From NCBI GenBank assembly GCA_027382625.1, contig JAJKFJ010020972.1, forward strand, positions 1 to 64,000: a DNA stretch of 64,000 nt. Reading direction: 5' to 3'. The position numbers were made by a program, and so were the translations under genes. Below the pieces are notes generated by a model. The model saw only the letters and a program-made list of their open reading frames with translations. It had not been told where the DNA came from and did no database searches. Below, piece by piece: positions 36,296 through 48,930 of the stretch; positions within the stretch are counted from its first letter, which is position 1; each line of letters begins with the position of its first letter. The stretch is from Tetmemena sp. SeJ-2015 (lineage: Eukaryota; Ciliophora; Spirotrichea; Sporadotrichida; Oxytrichidae).

Positions 36296-37873
36296 TCAGA
36301 AAATATTCTTAAGGTTACTTTTAAGATCTTAGAGTATCTAATCTGTGTCATTTTCTAGATTAATTTGTATCCCCTTCTATCTCTCAGTGATTCCTATCTC
36401 CTCAGGATCTTTAACTCTTCTTATTCTCCTCTCTGTTGTGTAATTTATGAGCCCTCTATTGCTTTATCCACCTCCTTCCTATTCATTTTGCATATCTCCT
36501 CTAAGTTGTTAAAGGAAAGTCATAGTCTCTGAAGAATTGTTTTGTTGATAGTTCTAATTCTGATTATTGTTATTAATGTGGAGTAGATCAATTGAATTCA
36601 AAGGATGGGTGCTATTTATACTTTGTTATTGATTATTACTTTGAATGTTGTTTAAGTTAGCATCCACTACGACTACCTAGTCTACTAGGTCTATCCTTGG
36701 AGAGCGGGGAAGGGTTCTAAAAGCCTCTGGCGAAGGGTCTCTTTCATTTATGGACTCTGCAAATTCAACCCGCCTTTTTGATTCACTCTGTTGGCCACTC
36801 ATGGTAGAATAGTCCAGGTCTCTACCTTGAGAGGGAGATGGCTTAAGATGCAAACTCTTTTAAGTCAGCTTGCTGCTTGATCTAACTGATTTGTAGGGAG
36901 ATCTGCCCACTTCCATGGTTTTATTGCCATCATTGAAGGATGACTAATGAGCTGATCTTAGAGGCTGAAGCACATTAATCTTAAAGACTAATTTATAATT
37001 AAAAATAGCATGTATAATTTTAAAAATGGAGAGATAGATACATTCTAGTTTAGCTTGAACGAGATCTTATCTATTAGAGCAACTTTAAGTTTCTATTCTA
37101 AATATAAATTCAAGACCTTTAACTTTGCGTCAGTACATTTTGATTCATTTTATATATAGATTCCAACAAGCACCAAAAAAGAATTTTCTTTAGGAGTGTG
37201 ATCAAGAGATTAGAAGTTGGAATAGTACTAATGAGATGGTTGCTTCAAATTCATGCTATCTTTGTTAGACCCTCCTCCATTAAGCTGCTGCTTTTTAAAA
37301 TATGGGTTGGAGAGATTTCTGCTGCTGTTATTTTTCATAGAAGGCAGAATAATCTTTCCCTATCTCAGAGGCTCCTCCCCGTATTCACCAGGCAAATCTT
37401 AGTTAAAAGTCTTGTTGATTCTTGCTTTCGAGTCTTACCTCTACGTTTTCAACTTACCCTGTGAACGATCTTTTAAAAATGAAAAATTTCAAATAATTTA
37501 TGACTTTCCCAAGCAAGAATGAATAATGCTCGTTTATGCTCTTCTTCTTTTTAAGTAACTGAGGTCCTTCCTCTATGTTAATCACAGTATTGTTTAAAGT
37601 TGAGAAAGGCTTGCTGTGATCAAATACAGTCTTTACTTTAGAGGTGAGGTAGTTCTTCTAGTTTCCTCTTCCAGCAGATTTAGCCTACCTCCTTGGAGAA
37701 AACTTTCTAATCATGTCCATCTGAATCTAAGTTTGCAAATCCTTGTTGTTAGCAAGCTCCTTCATCTTCATCTTTATCAGCTTGTTTTCTTAGATTCTTC
37801 CTTACATCAACTCCTCCAACTGTATTATTTTGTGGAGCAACTGAACCTAATCGATGTCTCTATACTCAAGCAT
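36296..37873 (-). CDS. Coiled-coil/Asn-Gln-rich protein
   Basis: The minus strand from the Met at 37,871-37,873 gives a helical N-terminus (LLHKIIQLEELMQGRIQENK) and a basic patch (FSPRRQAKSAGRGNQKNY). The middle contains SKRRVEFAESINERDPSPEA near 36,790, with Ser-Pro sites typical of kinase targets. An Asn/Gln-rich segment follows near 36,560-36,680. The C-terminus is ITERQKGIQINLEND before TGA 36,296-36,298. At least one frame change lies between 37,430 and 36,850 (IES or intron, not resolved). The family is not recognised. The N-terminus may extend upstream, since the frame is open beyond the chosen Met. Confidence 0.6.
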
Positions 37874-37984
37874 TGGATTATAGGGTGAATATTAATAGCA
37901 TGATAGTTGATTGGTTTAACTTACAAATAATTCTGATTTAGTTCTTGAAGTGTGATTATAATATTTACGCTTTAAATTGAATTA

Positions 37985-38400
37985 ACTCTATATCTTAAAT
38001 GTCTACTACAAAAACTACATTAATAACTCCATCAACAACGTCCTTACCTCAATTTCGACGACTTGAATGTGGAAGTCGAGGAACAAGCGATCTAGGACAA
38101 GAAAGACATCCATCCCGATCAACAGAGACTTATCTTTGTAAGCAAGACCAAAGAGTTAAAAAAAATATGCTTCCATTTGCATACTTTTGAACATCATCAT
38201 GACAAGAATTTCAACTTAGGAGAGAAAAATCTCAGTGAGTGCAACATACAGAAGGAGTCTACACTGCCCATAAACAGAAAACTGCTCTAAGCGCGGAAAC
38301 AAAAGCAATAGCTCAGACTGAGGCGATGGTGTTAATGTTTGACTTTGATCTTGTTGGAGCTGACTCCCTCATTAAATTTAAAACATAATGCATTTAAATT
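37985..38400 (+). CDS. Divergent ubiquitin-like protein
   Basis: The frame reads DDLNVEVEEQAIQDKKDIHP, then DQQRLIFVSKTKEL. After the IES at 38,156 it continues GEKNLSECNIQKESTL. These match ubiquitin's DTIENVKAKIQDK, PPDQQRLIF and LSDYNIQKESTL in order and spacing. Beyond STL there is an extra stretch with LRLRRWC near 38,315 where ubiquitin has LRLRGG, so the diglycine needed for conjugation is missing or lies beyond another unresolved IES. The first ~25 residues are in a doubtful frame: a Met at 37,999 is one base out of phase with the ubiquitin frame. It could be a ubiquitin-like modifier, a ubiquitin-fold fragment or a pseudogene. Confidence 0.75.
38156..38215. other. IES, 60 bp, pointer TTA
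   Basis: TTA repeats lie at 38,156-38,158 and 38,216-38,218. Removal joins SKTKEL to GEKNLSECNIQKEST, giving exactly the residue spacing of ubiquitin between LIF and NIQKEST. Its length is a multiple of three, so it would otherwise pass unnoticed as a protein insertion. Confidence 0.82.
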
Positions 38401-38478
38401 ATTTCTAATTTAATACAACACTTTGCTCAAAACTCTTTCTTGATTAAGTTTACCTTACCCTCGATCAATAATTCATAC

Positions 38479-40207
38479 TCAACTTATAATTGAGCGTTTC
38501 AACTCAGGCGAAGAGTTTAACTCCTCAATCAGAGCTTATGAACTTGTGCCTTCTCCGTTTCTATAAGCATCTGTTTCCATCTGACTCCCTTCCCTGACAC
38601 CTAATTTCATGATCTGTTTGCGATATCTCTGCTCCAGGTCCTTCTTAGTTTCCTCCAAGTTAAATAGCTGCTCTTTTTACCTTCTAGCTAATTTCTCCTC
38701 ATTCTTCATCTTTTCCTCTAACTCAAGAGATTTGTCTTTTGCCCAACGAACTTCCTCCATCAAGGACTTTATCTTCTCAGGATAGTCATCTGTGTTCTAA
38801 AGTCCAACTAGCTGATTCCCCTAATCATGCTGCATACGCTTTAAATGCTTGATCTCTTTCTCGAGATCTTTATTCTTGCTCTCGACGCCTTGAATTTTCT
38901 ATTCTAGATCAACAACCCTATCTGCTTCAGTCATGCGAGCTCGCTTTGAAATATGCACTAGCTCCTTTTTACTTTGTTGAATCTTATCTAGAGTCAAACT
39001 TATTTCAATTTATCAGGAGAAAATATTTATAGTTAAAGTATTTCCCGCTCTTTAAGTTTAAGTTAAGCCTCCATCCTATTCTTTATCTTCTAAATGTCTG
39101 CTTCTCTATCGGCTATTTGTTTCTAGAGCCTTTCAATTTACTAATCATGACCACACTCCCCTAACTTTTGCAGATCTTTATCATCTTACAGCTGTTTCTG
39201 TTTGACCTTCAGCATCAATTCATCAAGTCTTTGGGCCAGTAAGTAAAAATATATACTTACTTAGCAAGTTGAGTTGGTTATTAAGTTCTTGATTAGTGTC
39301 TTTGAGTCTAGCAATTGTGACATCTCTCTCATCAATTTCCTATTTAAACAGCAGATTTACTCCATTACTGTTGTTGTTGTTGAGCTCGCCATATCCAAAG
39401 TCTTAATCTTCTACTGGATTCGCAATTTTCCTCTTATGGCCGAGGGATTTCCTGATGTTGTCAACATTAAGATTAGCTAGACTCTCGTAAAGGTCTTCTC
39501 TACTCGTTCTATTCACATTAGAGGTTTGAAAGTCATTTCTTAATGAGCCAATTTCACTAAGTTGCTGTCTCTTTTCATTGAATTCTGATGGGTTCATCTC
39601 AGTCTAAGTTAAAAACAATGAATGAATCACTTTCTCTCTCATTTAAAAACTTACTTACTTTGTAATCTTAAAAGTGGCCTGTTACTTTTGGGTTTGGCTG
39701 CTCACTCATTTGATAGCGAGAAGAAGTCTCGTTATTAAACATGCCTTTTATTAGAGTATGTACCTCGGAGAAGGTATTGTCAACATCCACCATATCTCTT
39801 TACCGCTCACTCTCTCTATCCATCCTCTCTATTTAAAAAGGCTTTGAAGATGGCAAAGCTTGAGAGTCTAAAAGTAAATTTAAAAAAGTGAAAGCCTTAC
39901 ACTATCTGGGGGATCGCTTCTGCTACTCTCTACTAGCAATCTCTCTGTAAAGTTTTGACTGCCTCACTTTACTATCGCCATAATTACTGTCAAAAATTGA
40001 TCCCTCTCCTTTACCATGATTCTAGCTCTATACGTGACTGCTGGTTTCATTATTTCTCCTATCTATTTTGAAAGTGGTACCCGTGCGTCTGAAAACACTC
40101 GAGCCATCATCTTGATTGGGATAACTTCCTTGATTTTGATTAGTTTTATAGCTATATAGTGAGCCACCTTCTCGGCTCATTTGTAATACATTCTTGCTAG
40201 CTCTCAT
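38479..40207 (-). CDS. Coiled-coil protein, possibly ciliary (lebercilin-like architecture)
   Basis: The start is the Met at 40,205-40,207. The N-terminal ~150 residues are Ser/Asn/Gln-rich. Two GT-AG introns (about 39,870-39,903 and 39,608-39,654) lead to PSEFNEKRQQLSEIG and KQEIDERDVTIARLKD. The C-terminal half is a long coiled coil (KIQQSKKELVHISKRARMTE, KDLEKEIKHLKRMQHDQGNQ, KDKSLELEEKMKNEEKLARR). It ends at TGA 38,479-38,481. A small IES with a 2-bp CT repeat is suggested near 39,230-39,260, joining LNLL to AQRLDELM. The run EIKHLKRMQ followed by a helical rod recalls the lebercilin domain, but I would not assert it. Confidence 0.65.
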
Positions 40208-40513
40208 TCTTTGTTATTGCTTTCTAATTTGAGTTATTAATTTCAAAACTTGTGAGAAGTTTCTATGATAGGATAGAGGATAAATACTTTAGAATGAAAA
40301 GAGATAATTTTCCTTTTTAGATTATAATATTTAGGCTTTATAATTTAATTATAATCAAATCAGGGCACTAATATCCCCAACTTACTCGCAAATACATTTT
40401 CAAAAGAATTCAACAATCAAAACCACACGCTAACAAGGCAACTAAACAACTTCTTAAGAAAAATAAAACTCAAAAACTAACTCAGATAAAGTTAAAAACA
40501 TACAATTATACAG

Positions 40514-41241
40514 ATGGGTTGCGATATGAGCTTCATTAAAAAAGCCAAAATGGGCCGAGGTGGTGATACCACAATTGATGAGATGTACGACAAACGAGTA
40601 CTCTTTCTTGGACTCGACAATATAATTCTCTTTAATTTAATTCTTCCCATAAATTATAACTTATTAAATGCTGGCAAGACTTCTCTCCTTTTTCAGATGA
40701 GAGACAACTAATTCAAGCAAACTGTGCCAACTATCGGCTTGAACATCGAAACATTGACGCACAAGCGTTATAATTTCACATTTTGGGACGTAGGAGGTCA
40801 AGCTACCAAGCTCTGGAAGCACTATTTTGACAAAATAGATGGTGTCGTCTTCGTCATAGATTCAACAGATCACTCATCATCTTTATATTCTCTACTGTTA
40901 TTCCTCTTCATTATTTAGATGAAGAAAAGCTGCTTTTTGCGAAGGAAGAGTTCACCAAACTTCAGAAAGATGAAAGTTTGCAGATGATTCCATTCCTTCT
41001 ACTCTTCAACAAAGTGGATGATGTGCTAAAGTCCAAAAGCACGGAGGAACTGTGCGGGAGACTTGAGGTGGAGCAGGCCAGAGAAGAAAGGGAAATTGCT
41101 GTTAGCCGATGCTCTGCTAAGCTCGGTGAGGGTATTTGGGAGGGCATAGACATGCTCATTGAAATTTTTGAACGCAGGAAGAACGGGTAGCATCTCTTCC
41201 CTATTCCTGCTGAGAATCTTCACAATGAAATATTTTAGTGA
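40514..41241 (+). CDS. ARF/ARL-family small GTPase
   Basis: This membrane-traffic type GTPase has all G boxes. The P-loop GLDNAGKT is at residues 33-40, PTIGLNIET is switch I, FWDVGGQ is G3, NKVD is the G4 variant of NKxD, and SRCSAK is G5. MGC at the start suggests N-myristoylation at Gly2 with possible palmitoylation of Cys3. Two IESs (40,619 and 40,867) interrupt it, one inside the P-loop itself. Removing both leaves 630 nt, 209 residues plus TGA, so the gene is intact. There is an unusually long 20-residue leader before the core, and an insert after NKVDD. No GT-AG intron is needed. Confidence 0.95.
40619..40666. other. IES, 48 bp, pointer AAT, inside the P-loop
   Basis: AAT lies at 40,619-40,621 and 40,667-40,669. 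Excision restores GLDN-AGKTSLL, an invariant nucleotide-binding motif, to the base. The insert has no GT-AG ends and does not start or end with TA, excluding a Paramecium-type IES. Confidence 0.95.
40867..40916. other. IES, 50 bp, pointer AGAT
   Basis: AGAT lies at 40,867-40,870 and 40,917-40,920. Excision gives FVIDSTDEEKLLFAKEE, which aligns residue for residue with the ARF family segment after G3. Confidence 0.94.
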
Positions 41242-41275
41242 GATTGGATGATTTACTATTATTGTTAATGAGTAG

Positions 41276-41410
41276 ATGAAACAGTCAGTCGGAGGATAAG
41301 GAAATAAAGGAAACGGTTAGTAATAAATGGACAGCGATGCGGGCTCAAGCGCTGCTAAAGAGACTAAAATGAGTACCGGAAGAGGTGAAAAGCCTCCTAC
41401 TATGAGATGA
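41276..41410 (+). CDS. Possible 44-residue Gln/Gly-rich peptide
   Basis: A Met-to-TGA frame of 44 residues begins 35 bp after the GTPase stop. It is rich in Gln, Gly, Ser and Lys (MKQSVGGQGNKGNG...) and reads four of its glutamines from TAA/TAG. No family is recognised. It may be 3' untranslated sequence that happens to be open. Confidence 0.25.
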
Positions 41411-42083
41411 GTCTCAACTGCTTGAAATGAAATCTTCTTGTTTCTCTCTCTCTTCTAAACTGTGTAAATACTTATAAAGAGTCCTATACTAACAATTATA
41501 AAGGCTTCACTCTAATTTATCAATTAAAACTCACACAATTGCTCGGACAGAATTAACGCAGCAGTATTATCTCCAAGCTTTCAAAGAAGCTATCAGTTAA
41601 AAGTTTAAGTTCAAGAAAATAATAAGTTTAATAAGCCTGAATTAATCACTCAAATCTTAGCTGCCACTGAAGATCTGTGATTATGATTAATTTATAAACC
41701 AGATTAATTTTCCTAATAAATTTCTCAATCACTCTTCGCTTCTTTTAAGCTTCTTCTCTTAAGCTCAGATGTAACCCTCAAAATATTGAATCCTTTTTAC
41801 GAATTGATATTGATACTCTTGGTCTTGCCCTGATGTCTACTTGTTTCATGCCTGTTTCGTTTTCTCAGAGACTCGATGTTTCTTTACTGTAATATAATTT
41901 GTCCAGCCATCGTATTGAATGATCCTATATTATAAAGGGCAGGTAATCTCAACTGGAACAATCTTTCCTTCAACAATATACTGGTTTATCAACTGAGTAA
42001 AAGTGAAAATCTTTCTCAAATAATATCTCTTAAGATAAATTCCTTTAAAATTTATGAAATTATTGAGAACTGTAAATCTTATA
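41411..42083. other. AT-rich intergenic region
   Basis: About 670 bp between the GTPase and the convergent nucleotide kinase. I see no coding frame, RNA gene or repeat I can support. Confidence 0.5.
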
Positions 42084-43151
<1,068 letters not shown>

Positions 43152-43930
43152 TTTACGATTAAGGTGATGTGAAAAGTAATATCTTTAAAAATAATTTATA
43201 GCTCTACTCTTTGACGCAGCTAATTAGATTAGCATGTAATAAGCAAAATTCTCCTAATTATAATCATCATACGCAATCAAATTAAATATTCCACTCAGTA
43301 TTTGGAAATTAAGCTAAATTATTTAGTATTTTTAGGAATTTGGATGCCAAGTGGATGCTAATGATGAGCACGTCATAGAATAAATTTGGGAATGTTAGAA
43401 TGTTTTCTTTTTAGCTGGAACTGATGGGTCACTCAAACCTCAAATTCCAGATTGTTGAATCTATAATTGATTATGTATGATGCAGGAAGTTTACACTCAT
43501 ATTGATGAGAGGAATAATTTTAATATAGCAGTAGGCAAGTTAGATAGAGATACACGTATGTAGATGTATTTTAAGTAAAATAAATTTACTCATACTTAAA
43601 AATCCTAGATGGAATCATCCCATTATACCACAAATATAAATCATAATCGAATGTATAAGCAGAGATAATAAAAATGGATAAGAAGTGAAAACCTAGGTTT
43701 AATTTAAATGAGATCTACTTCTGTTTTAGAAAATTAAATCTTAAGAAAATTATCTCTATAATTTTTATTGAGCGTGAATGCTTTATATCACATCACAGTG
43801 CTAAGAAAACTTTTCTAAATCTTTAAGTTTCCCTTTGATTAATTATTGAATAAGCTGGAGATTGAATGAAGATTAATATTATGCTTATTGCGACTATTTT
43901 ACAGCACCCATTTAATATAAAAATGAAACT
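43152..43930. other. AT-rich intergenic region between divergent genes
   Basis: About 780 bp upstream of both the nucleotide kinase and the WD40 gene. Nothing beyond AT-rich sequence is seen. Confidence 0.5.
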
Positions 43931-45318
43931 ATGAATTTAATAAATCGTAAGCTGTAATACTTAGGCTTAAATTCTATCCCTCATCATTAAGAGAAAATTT
44001 CTCCAAGAGGAATATCACCTAGGGATGACCCTAATCATCCTGATCATCACAAGAAGCACTCTATCAAACTCTTCAACAATCCTTTTGCGTAGCTTAAGCT
44101 TGAGATTACAAACAATATCAACATCAATAAGCAAGTCGAAACAGAGATATTTGGATGCCAATTAAGTTTTTAATCATTACTTTGGAATAATAAGTATCGA
44201 TTATGAGCACGTGGCGATCTGCTGTGGAGATGGAACAGTAAGAGTTTACGGGTTCTAGCACCCAGGGGCAAAATAACCTGCCATAATTAAGACTCATACT
44301 TTCGAAGGTGCCTCGACTAATGAGCCTCCTCTGTCTAGTTTGAAGATATCAAAGCTGAAGGAGGTAGTAACAGACGATGTTGATAGTTACTCCATCGGGG
44401 TGTCTTAATCTAAAGACATTGCAAATCACAGCGGATACGACTTAAATAACATCTTTGTAGCTCAATACAAATTAGTCACTCAAGGAAGTTTCAGTGAAGT
44501 ATCAGAGGCAGACTTACACTCATTCCATATTTTAAATGCTGAGAGGAATAACTAACTCTATGCTCTAGATTTCGACAAGCAAGGCCATAATTTTACCACT
44601 GCAGGCAAAGATACATTTATTCGGCTCTATGACACGAAATCTAAACAGCTAATATCCAAGCTCCATTCTTCAAAAGAGCTTGTTGGTCACTCCAACAGAG
44701 TTCAGTGCCTCAAATTCAGCCCCATCAAAGAGGAACTTTTATATTCGGGAGGTTGGGATTCGCAAATCAACGTCTATGATATTAAATAACAGCAGCCAGT
44801 CATGCAACTAGTCGGCCCTTCAATTTCAGGAGAGGCCATAGATATCCATAAATCTGATGGTCTCGTAGTCACAGGCAGCAACTCCCCTCAAGATTGCTTA
44901 CAGATATGGGATATGAGAAAAGTTCATGAGCCTATTAGAGTTATTGACTGGAACGGTGGCGATAAAACTGCATCCGGTGAGTGGCTGCATGATTTCACAG
45001 AGGAAAGAGAGTCTCATCAAAAGGTCTTTGGAGCTTCAAACGCTTTTGTTTATTCTGTGAAACTAGATGCTTCATAATTTTAAAAAATATTTCTCTTCCG
45101 GTGAGTTGATTCTTGCAGGCGGTGGTAGTGGGTAAAACTCTTTTAGAGTGTTTAATTATGCTGATGGACAGCTAATTTCCTGCATACATGACTTAGGTGG
45201 GCCAATTTATTCAGTGGATGTCTCAAAGAAGCAGGGTCCTGTTAGGGCTGCTTTCACCTCAGCCGATTCTCACCTGAGACTGGTCAACATCAAACCAAAT
45301 GACAGACTCTAAAACTGA
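43931..45318 (+). CDS. WD40 repeat beta-propeller protein
   Basis: WD40 blades are visible as DYEHVAICCGDGTVRVYGF, LDFDKQGHNFTTAGKDTFIRLYD, KFSPIKEELLYSGGWDSQINVYD, and a later blade with CLQIWDMRK. The last is LILAGGGSGQNSFRVFNY. Propellers of this kind serve as binding platforms; no specific partner can be named. IESs at 44,163 (28 bp) and 45,070 (25 bp) are the only interruptions. Their removal leaves 1,335 nt, 444 residues plus TGA (45,316-45,318), so the gene is intact. The start is the in-frame Met at 43,931; the next ~65 residues are polar and outside the propeller. Confidence 0.92.
44163..44190. other. IES, 28 bp, pointer TAAGT
   Basis: TAAGT lies at 44,163-44,167 and 44,191-44,195. 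Removal joins TEIFGCQLS to IDYEHVAICCGDG, restoring the first blade. Confidence 0.92.
45070..45094. other. IES, 25 bp, pointer CTTC
   Basis: CTTC lies at 45,070-45,073 and 45,095-45,098. Removal joins FVYSVKLDAS to GELILAGGGSG, a typical WD40 blade transition. Confidence 0.93.
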
Positions 45319-45482
45319 TCTTAAGGGAAACTTATCTTATCTGCGTCTACTATGTTTTTATTTATGGATTGATTCCTTAATATATTTGCATAGCCTAATT
45401 TTTCTACATAATTTTTTTAATCAACATATTAAAATACTCTCTTTATATTGTACAAGATATTTAGTTATAATTATTTGAGAAA

Positions 45483-48400
45483 TGAAAAGAATTACAGTTA
45501 GCAGGCTTGACACAAATAAATTTATAAATGGGCATTTAGAGGTGAAGAATCCAGGGATATAGTCAGAACGAGTAGTGCATAATTAGACTGGAATAGGTAC
45601 CATAAAATAGCAGACCCACTCACTTGAAAAATCACAGAGACCCTAGACTTCTCTCAAAATGAGAATTCAATAGAAAACTCAAGAGGCTTCTTCCTTATAA
45701 GGTATTTATTTATACAACAATCAATAAATAAATTAACTCAAAATTTAGAGAGCCAAATAAGTCTAAATCTTAAGAGTAGTCAAGTGCTGCCTTAATTTCA
45801 ATAATTCAAGAAAAACGTTGTCGCTAATTAACTTCTTAAATCCGCTTCGGTTTCCACTTTCGATCAGAAAAATATTCCACTTAAGATAGCAGACCTAAAA
45901 TAATAGTAACAACAATAGTACGAGCCTAAATCACAAGACTTAAGATCCAAGAAGTTACAAAAAGGAATGGTAGGTTTTTCAACAAATCGGACCATCGCCC
46001 AGCAATTTTAAAACGCTGAGACAGAATCAACCAAGTTAACTTTCCAGTAGAACACTTTAGGCACTCCGACAAATGCTCATTCTAAAGTAACAACATTTAG
46101 GCATTTTAATGAAACCTCTAGACCCTCCTCAAACATTAAGAATTAAAATCCGATTAACTTAAACTTTTCTAAATCTCAAGCATTTATTCAAAGTAGTCTT
46201 TAGCATAAAACATTAAGCAGTAATAGTTAAAACAAAGGAAGCCAAGAAATCAACTAAGAGGAGCAAATTAAAGCTCTTCCCTACGGACTAAGAAATAAGA
46301 TAAAAAGGAAAGTTGTGACGCAGAAGCCAGGTTCACCAGTCCCTTTTGAGTAATCTGATATCACCGGTGGAAGCTTGGGATCTCTCTCTCATCTATTGAT
46401 GGGAGAGAAGATGAAGATGGTGAAAATACTACCCACAGTAAGAAAAGTATTGTAACTTATGGAATCAGTAGTTTCTAAAAAAATAGAGAGAGCAATATTA
46501 AGCAAAACTCTGATCTGTAAAATTATGAAAGAACTGTGGCGCTTTAGTCCTAGAAATCTATTCTTAAATCCAACGGAGAATTAATTCTGACTAAGACAAA
46601 TTGTAGAAAAATCTCAGACCGTCTTTTTCTCTTTAAAATCTTATTCGAAAAACTCAGATGGATCAAGACTAGGAAGAAGATGAGAATGCAGGAAAGTCAA
46701 AAATTAGAACATAGATAATTTCTGAAAGTCCAGCGCTTACCACTTCATCCGCTTCATTTGTCAACTCTTCGCATGTTTAGAAATTGAGGTAGATTATAAA
46801 ATCCTAGTCTACAGCTTTGCTATCTTAGCCAGCATTATCAAGGTAACTGCTAAAGGATACTAACTTGTCGCGGGATGAGTTTGAAACTATCTTAATTCCT
46901 AAGGACTCTGAAGAAATAACTGAGCTTGATGAGATGAAGAGAACTTATTATCGTAGCTGGAAGAGGAGAGGAAGAAAGCTGTGAGATAATTTAAGCTAAG
47001 AGATTACGAAGCATGCGTAGGAGCAATCTAATAAATCATAAAAATGACTTCTCATGCTTATGACTTAGAAGCACTGTCAATTTATTATAAATGTGCTGAA
47101 ATTATATGATACTGCGATTAACCTTCCATCTCTAAGCTTTGATAGCTATTTTCTTCGACGACTTTGAATTAGCACTTCAATCTTTCAAGAAATTGAGAGA
47201 GGTTGCTTCAGACGAAGAGAATTTGCAGGCGAAAATGTTAGCGTACGATAGTATGGGAAGATGCTACAATTTATATTTTACTTAGAGATGTAATTCTTCA
47301 AATTTCATCTTTTAAATGCACTTAGGCAGTATGAAAACGCAGTGAAGTGTTATAAGAAGTTGCTAGAGCTAGCATGGCGCAATAATGATATCGGCTCAGA
47401 GCTTCGAGCATACGAACAGCTAGGGATGCAGTACTATTACCTGGGCAACTTAGAAAAAGCCAAATACTACAACGATAGACACATGAGAGGAATGATTGAG
47501 AAACCTACTTCCAAGATTCGTACTCTCTACGATGGATTCACTCTTTCGCGTAGAGATTCTAAAAAAGACAAGATATCGTTCAAGAGACTAAAAGAAATTC
47601 TAGATTCATTCTCTAACATCCAAAATGCTATCCTCAGGAACGTCAAAAGGAGGATTATTGCGCAGACCTTTGGAACTGGCAATTTGTAAGAGCCCATCGA
47701 TTTCTATAGAAACGGTATTTATTAAGAGGAACCACCTCTAAGGCTAAAAGAGGGATCGCCTATTTCATCCTTATCAATGAATGAGTTACCCTCTCCAAGA
47801 ATTATGATAGAGAACAAAAAGATAAAGAATGCTTAGGGACTTCCTCATGAAGGCGATAATGACTTTAACTTCCTTTGCTATGATGAGCTAGAGGAGAATA
47901 AAGGAAATGAGATGTCTCATAAAAAGAAGAGAGATAAGTTTCTTCTAGCAGTTGCAAGGAACAAGAGCAAGAACCGCATTTATAATCGCAAGGAGAAAAC
48001 TGAAGCAGAGAAAGGTATTTTCAAGGTTGCTCAGTAGTATGGTGGAGATTTCATTAATGAGTTAAATATCTTAAACAGAGGCAAACTCAAATCGAATACT
48101 GTGCTGAAGATTTTCGAGAGAAAAGACTTCGCTCGGAGAATATAAAGGGTGAGGTTGACATGGGGGAAGTTGTAAGAAAGGCTTTGCAGAGGTAGTAGAA
48201 GTAGAATCAAAATATAGCTATAAACCATTTATCTCCTAATAGAAATCTCCGCCACTTCTAAGAAAAAGAAGAGCTCAATACTATGGTAACTTAGAAGTAG
48301 TTGAGTGAACTTGAGAATGAAATTAGGTATAAGTCTTCATTAGTGGACAATTAGGCAGTGAGAGCTGATTCTCTGAATGAACAGCATCTACAAAAACTAG

Positions 48401-48768
48401 TGAATTAAAAGCTAATGAGAAGCATGAGTAACGCAAGGGGAATTGGACTGCAAAGGAAAATTACCCTGAAAAAGAAGACGACTAACCTTACTTCAAAGTC
48501 AGCAGCGTGGAGTAGCTAGGAAGATTTTGGATCAACTTATAATCAAGCTTTGACTGGAGGAAGTGCTTTCAGCATTGACAATGGAGCAGCTTTTGGTTCT
48601 GGCTTCGGTGGCTATCTTAAGGCGAATGAGAAAGCGAGATATGGGAACACTTAAGCAAATGACAACAACGCGAATGTTAGATTAGACATCACACTGGTGG
48701 CTGCCGTGAAACAGCCTTAGAATAAATATTTTATTAATTTTTATCTTACATATTTCTTAAGAATCTGA
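45483..48768 (+). CDS. Large TPR-repeat protein with polar N-terminal half
   Basis: The N-terminal ~500 residues are Ser/Gln/Asn/Lys-rich and low in complexity. A TPR region follows: DDFELALQSFKKLREVA (47,165), LAYDSMGRCY, YENAVKCYKKLLELAWR (47,330) and YEQLGMQYYYLGNLEKAKYY. These are helix pairs with the W/L-G-Y-A-P-type spacing of tetratricopeptide repeats. This TPR arrangement with YYLGNLEKAKYY is common in ciliate proteins of unknown function. The C-terminal part is basic and ends in a Gly-rich tail before TGA 48,766-48,768. Frame changes near 45,700, 46,390, 46,600, 47,100, 47,300 and 48,140 show several unresolved IESs, introns or base errors. Confidence 0.7.
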
Positions 48769-48930
48769 AGGTTGCGAAACTTAATGAACAAGTCAATAAC
48801 GAGATACATAAAAGTCTCAATTATAAAATATGAACTTAAGACTATCCAATTGCAAATACCTTACCGCAAATAGAATTATATAAAGATATAAGAGTAAGAT
48901 AAATAAATCTATAATTTTAGCTAAATCAAA

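Noticed and set aside
40619..40666. Paramecium-type TA-bounded IES
   Set aside because: TA-to-TA excision shifts the frame here, and most resolved pointers (TGGC, AGAT, AAACTTGA, AATAC) contain no terminal TA pair.
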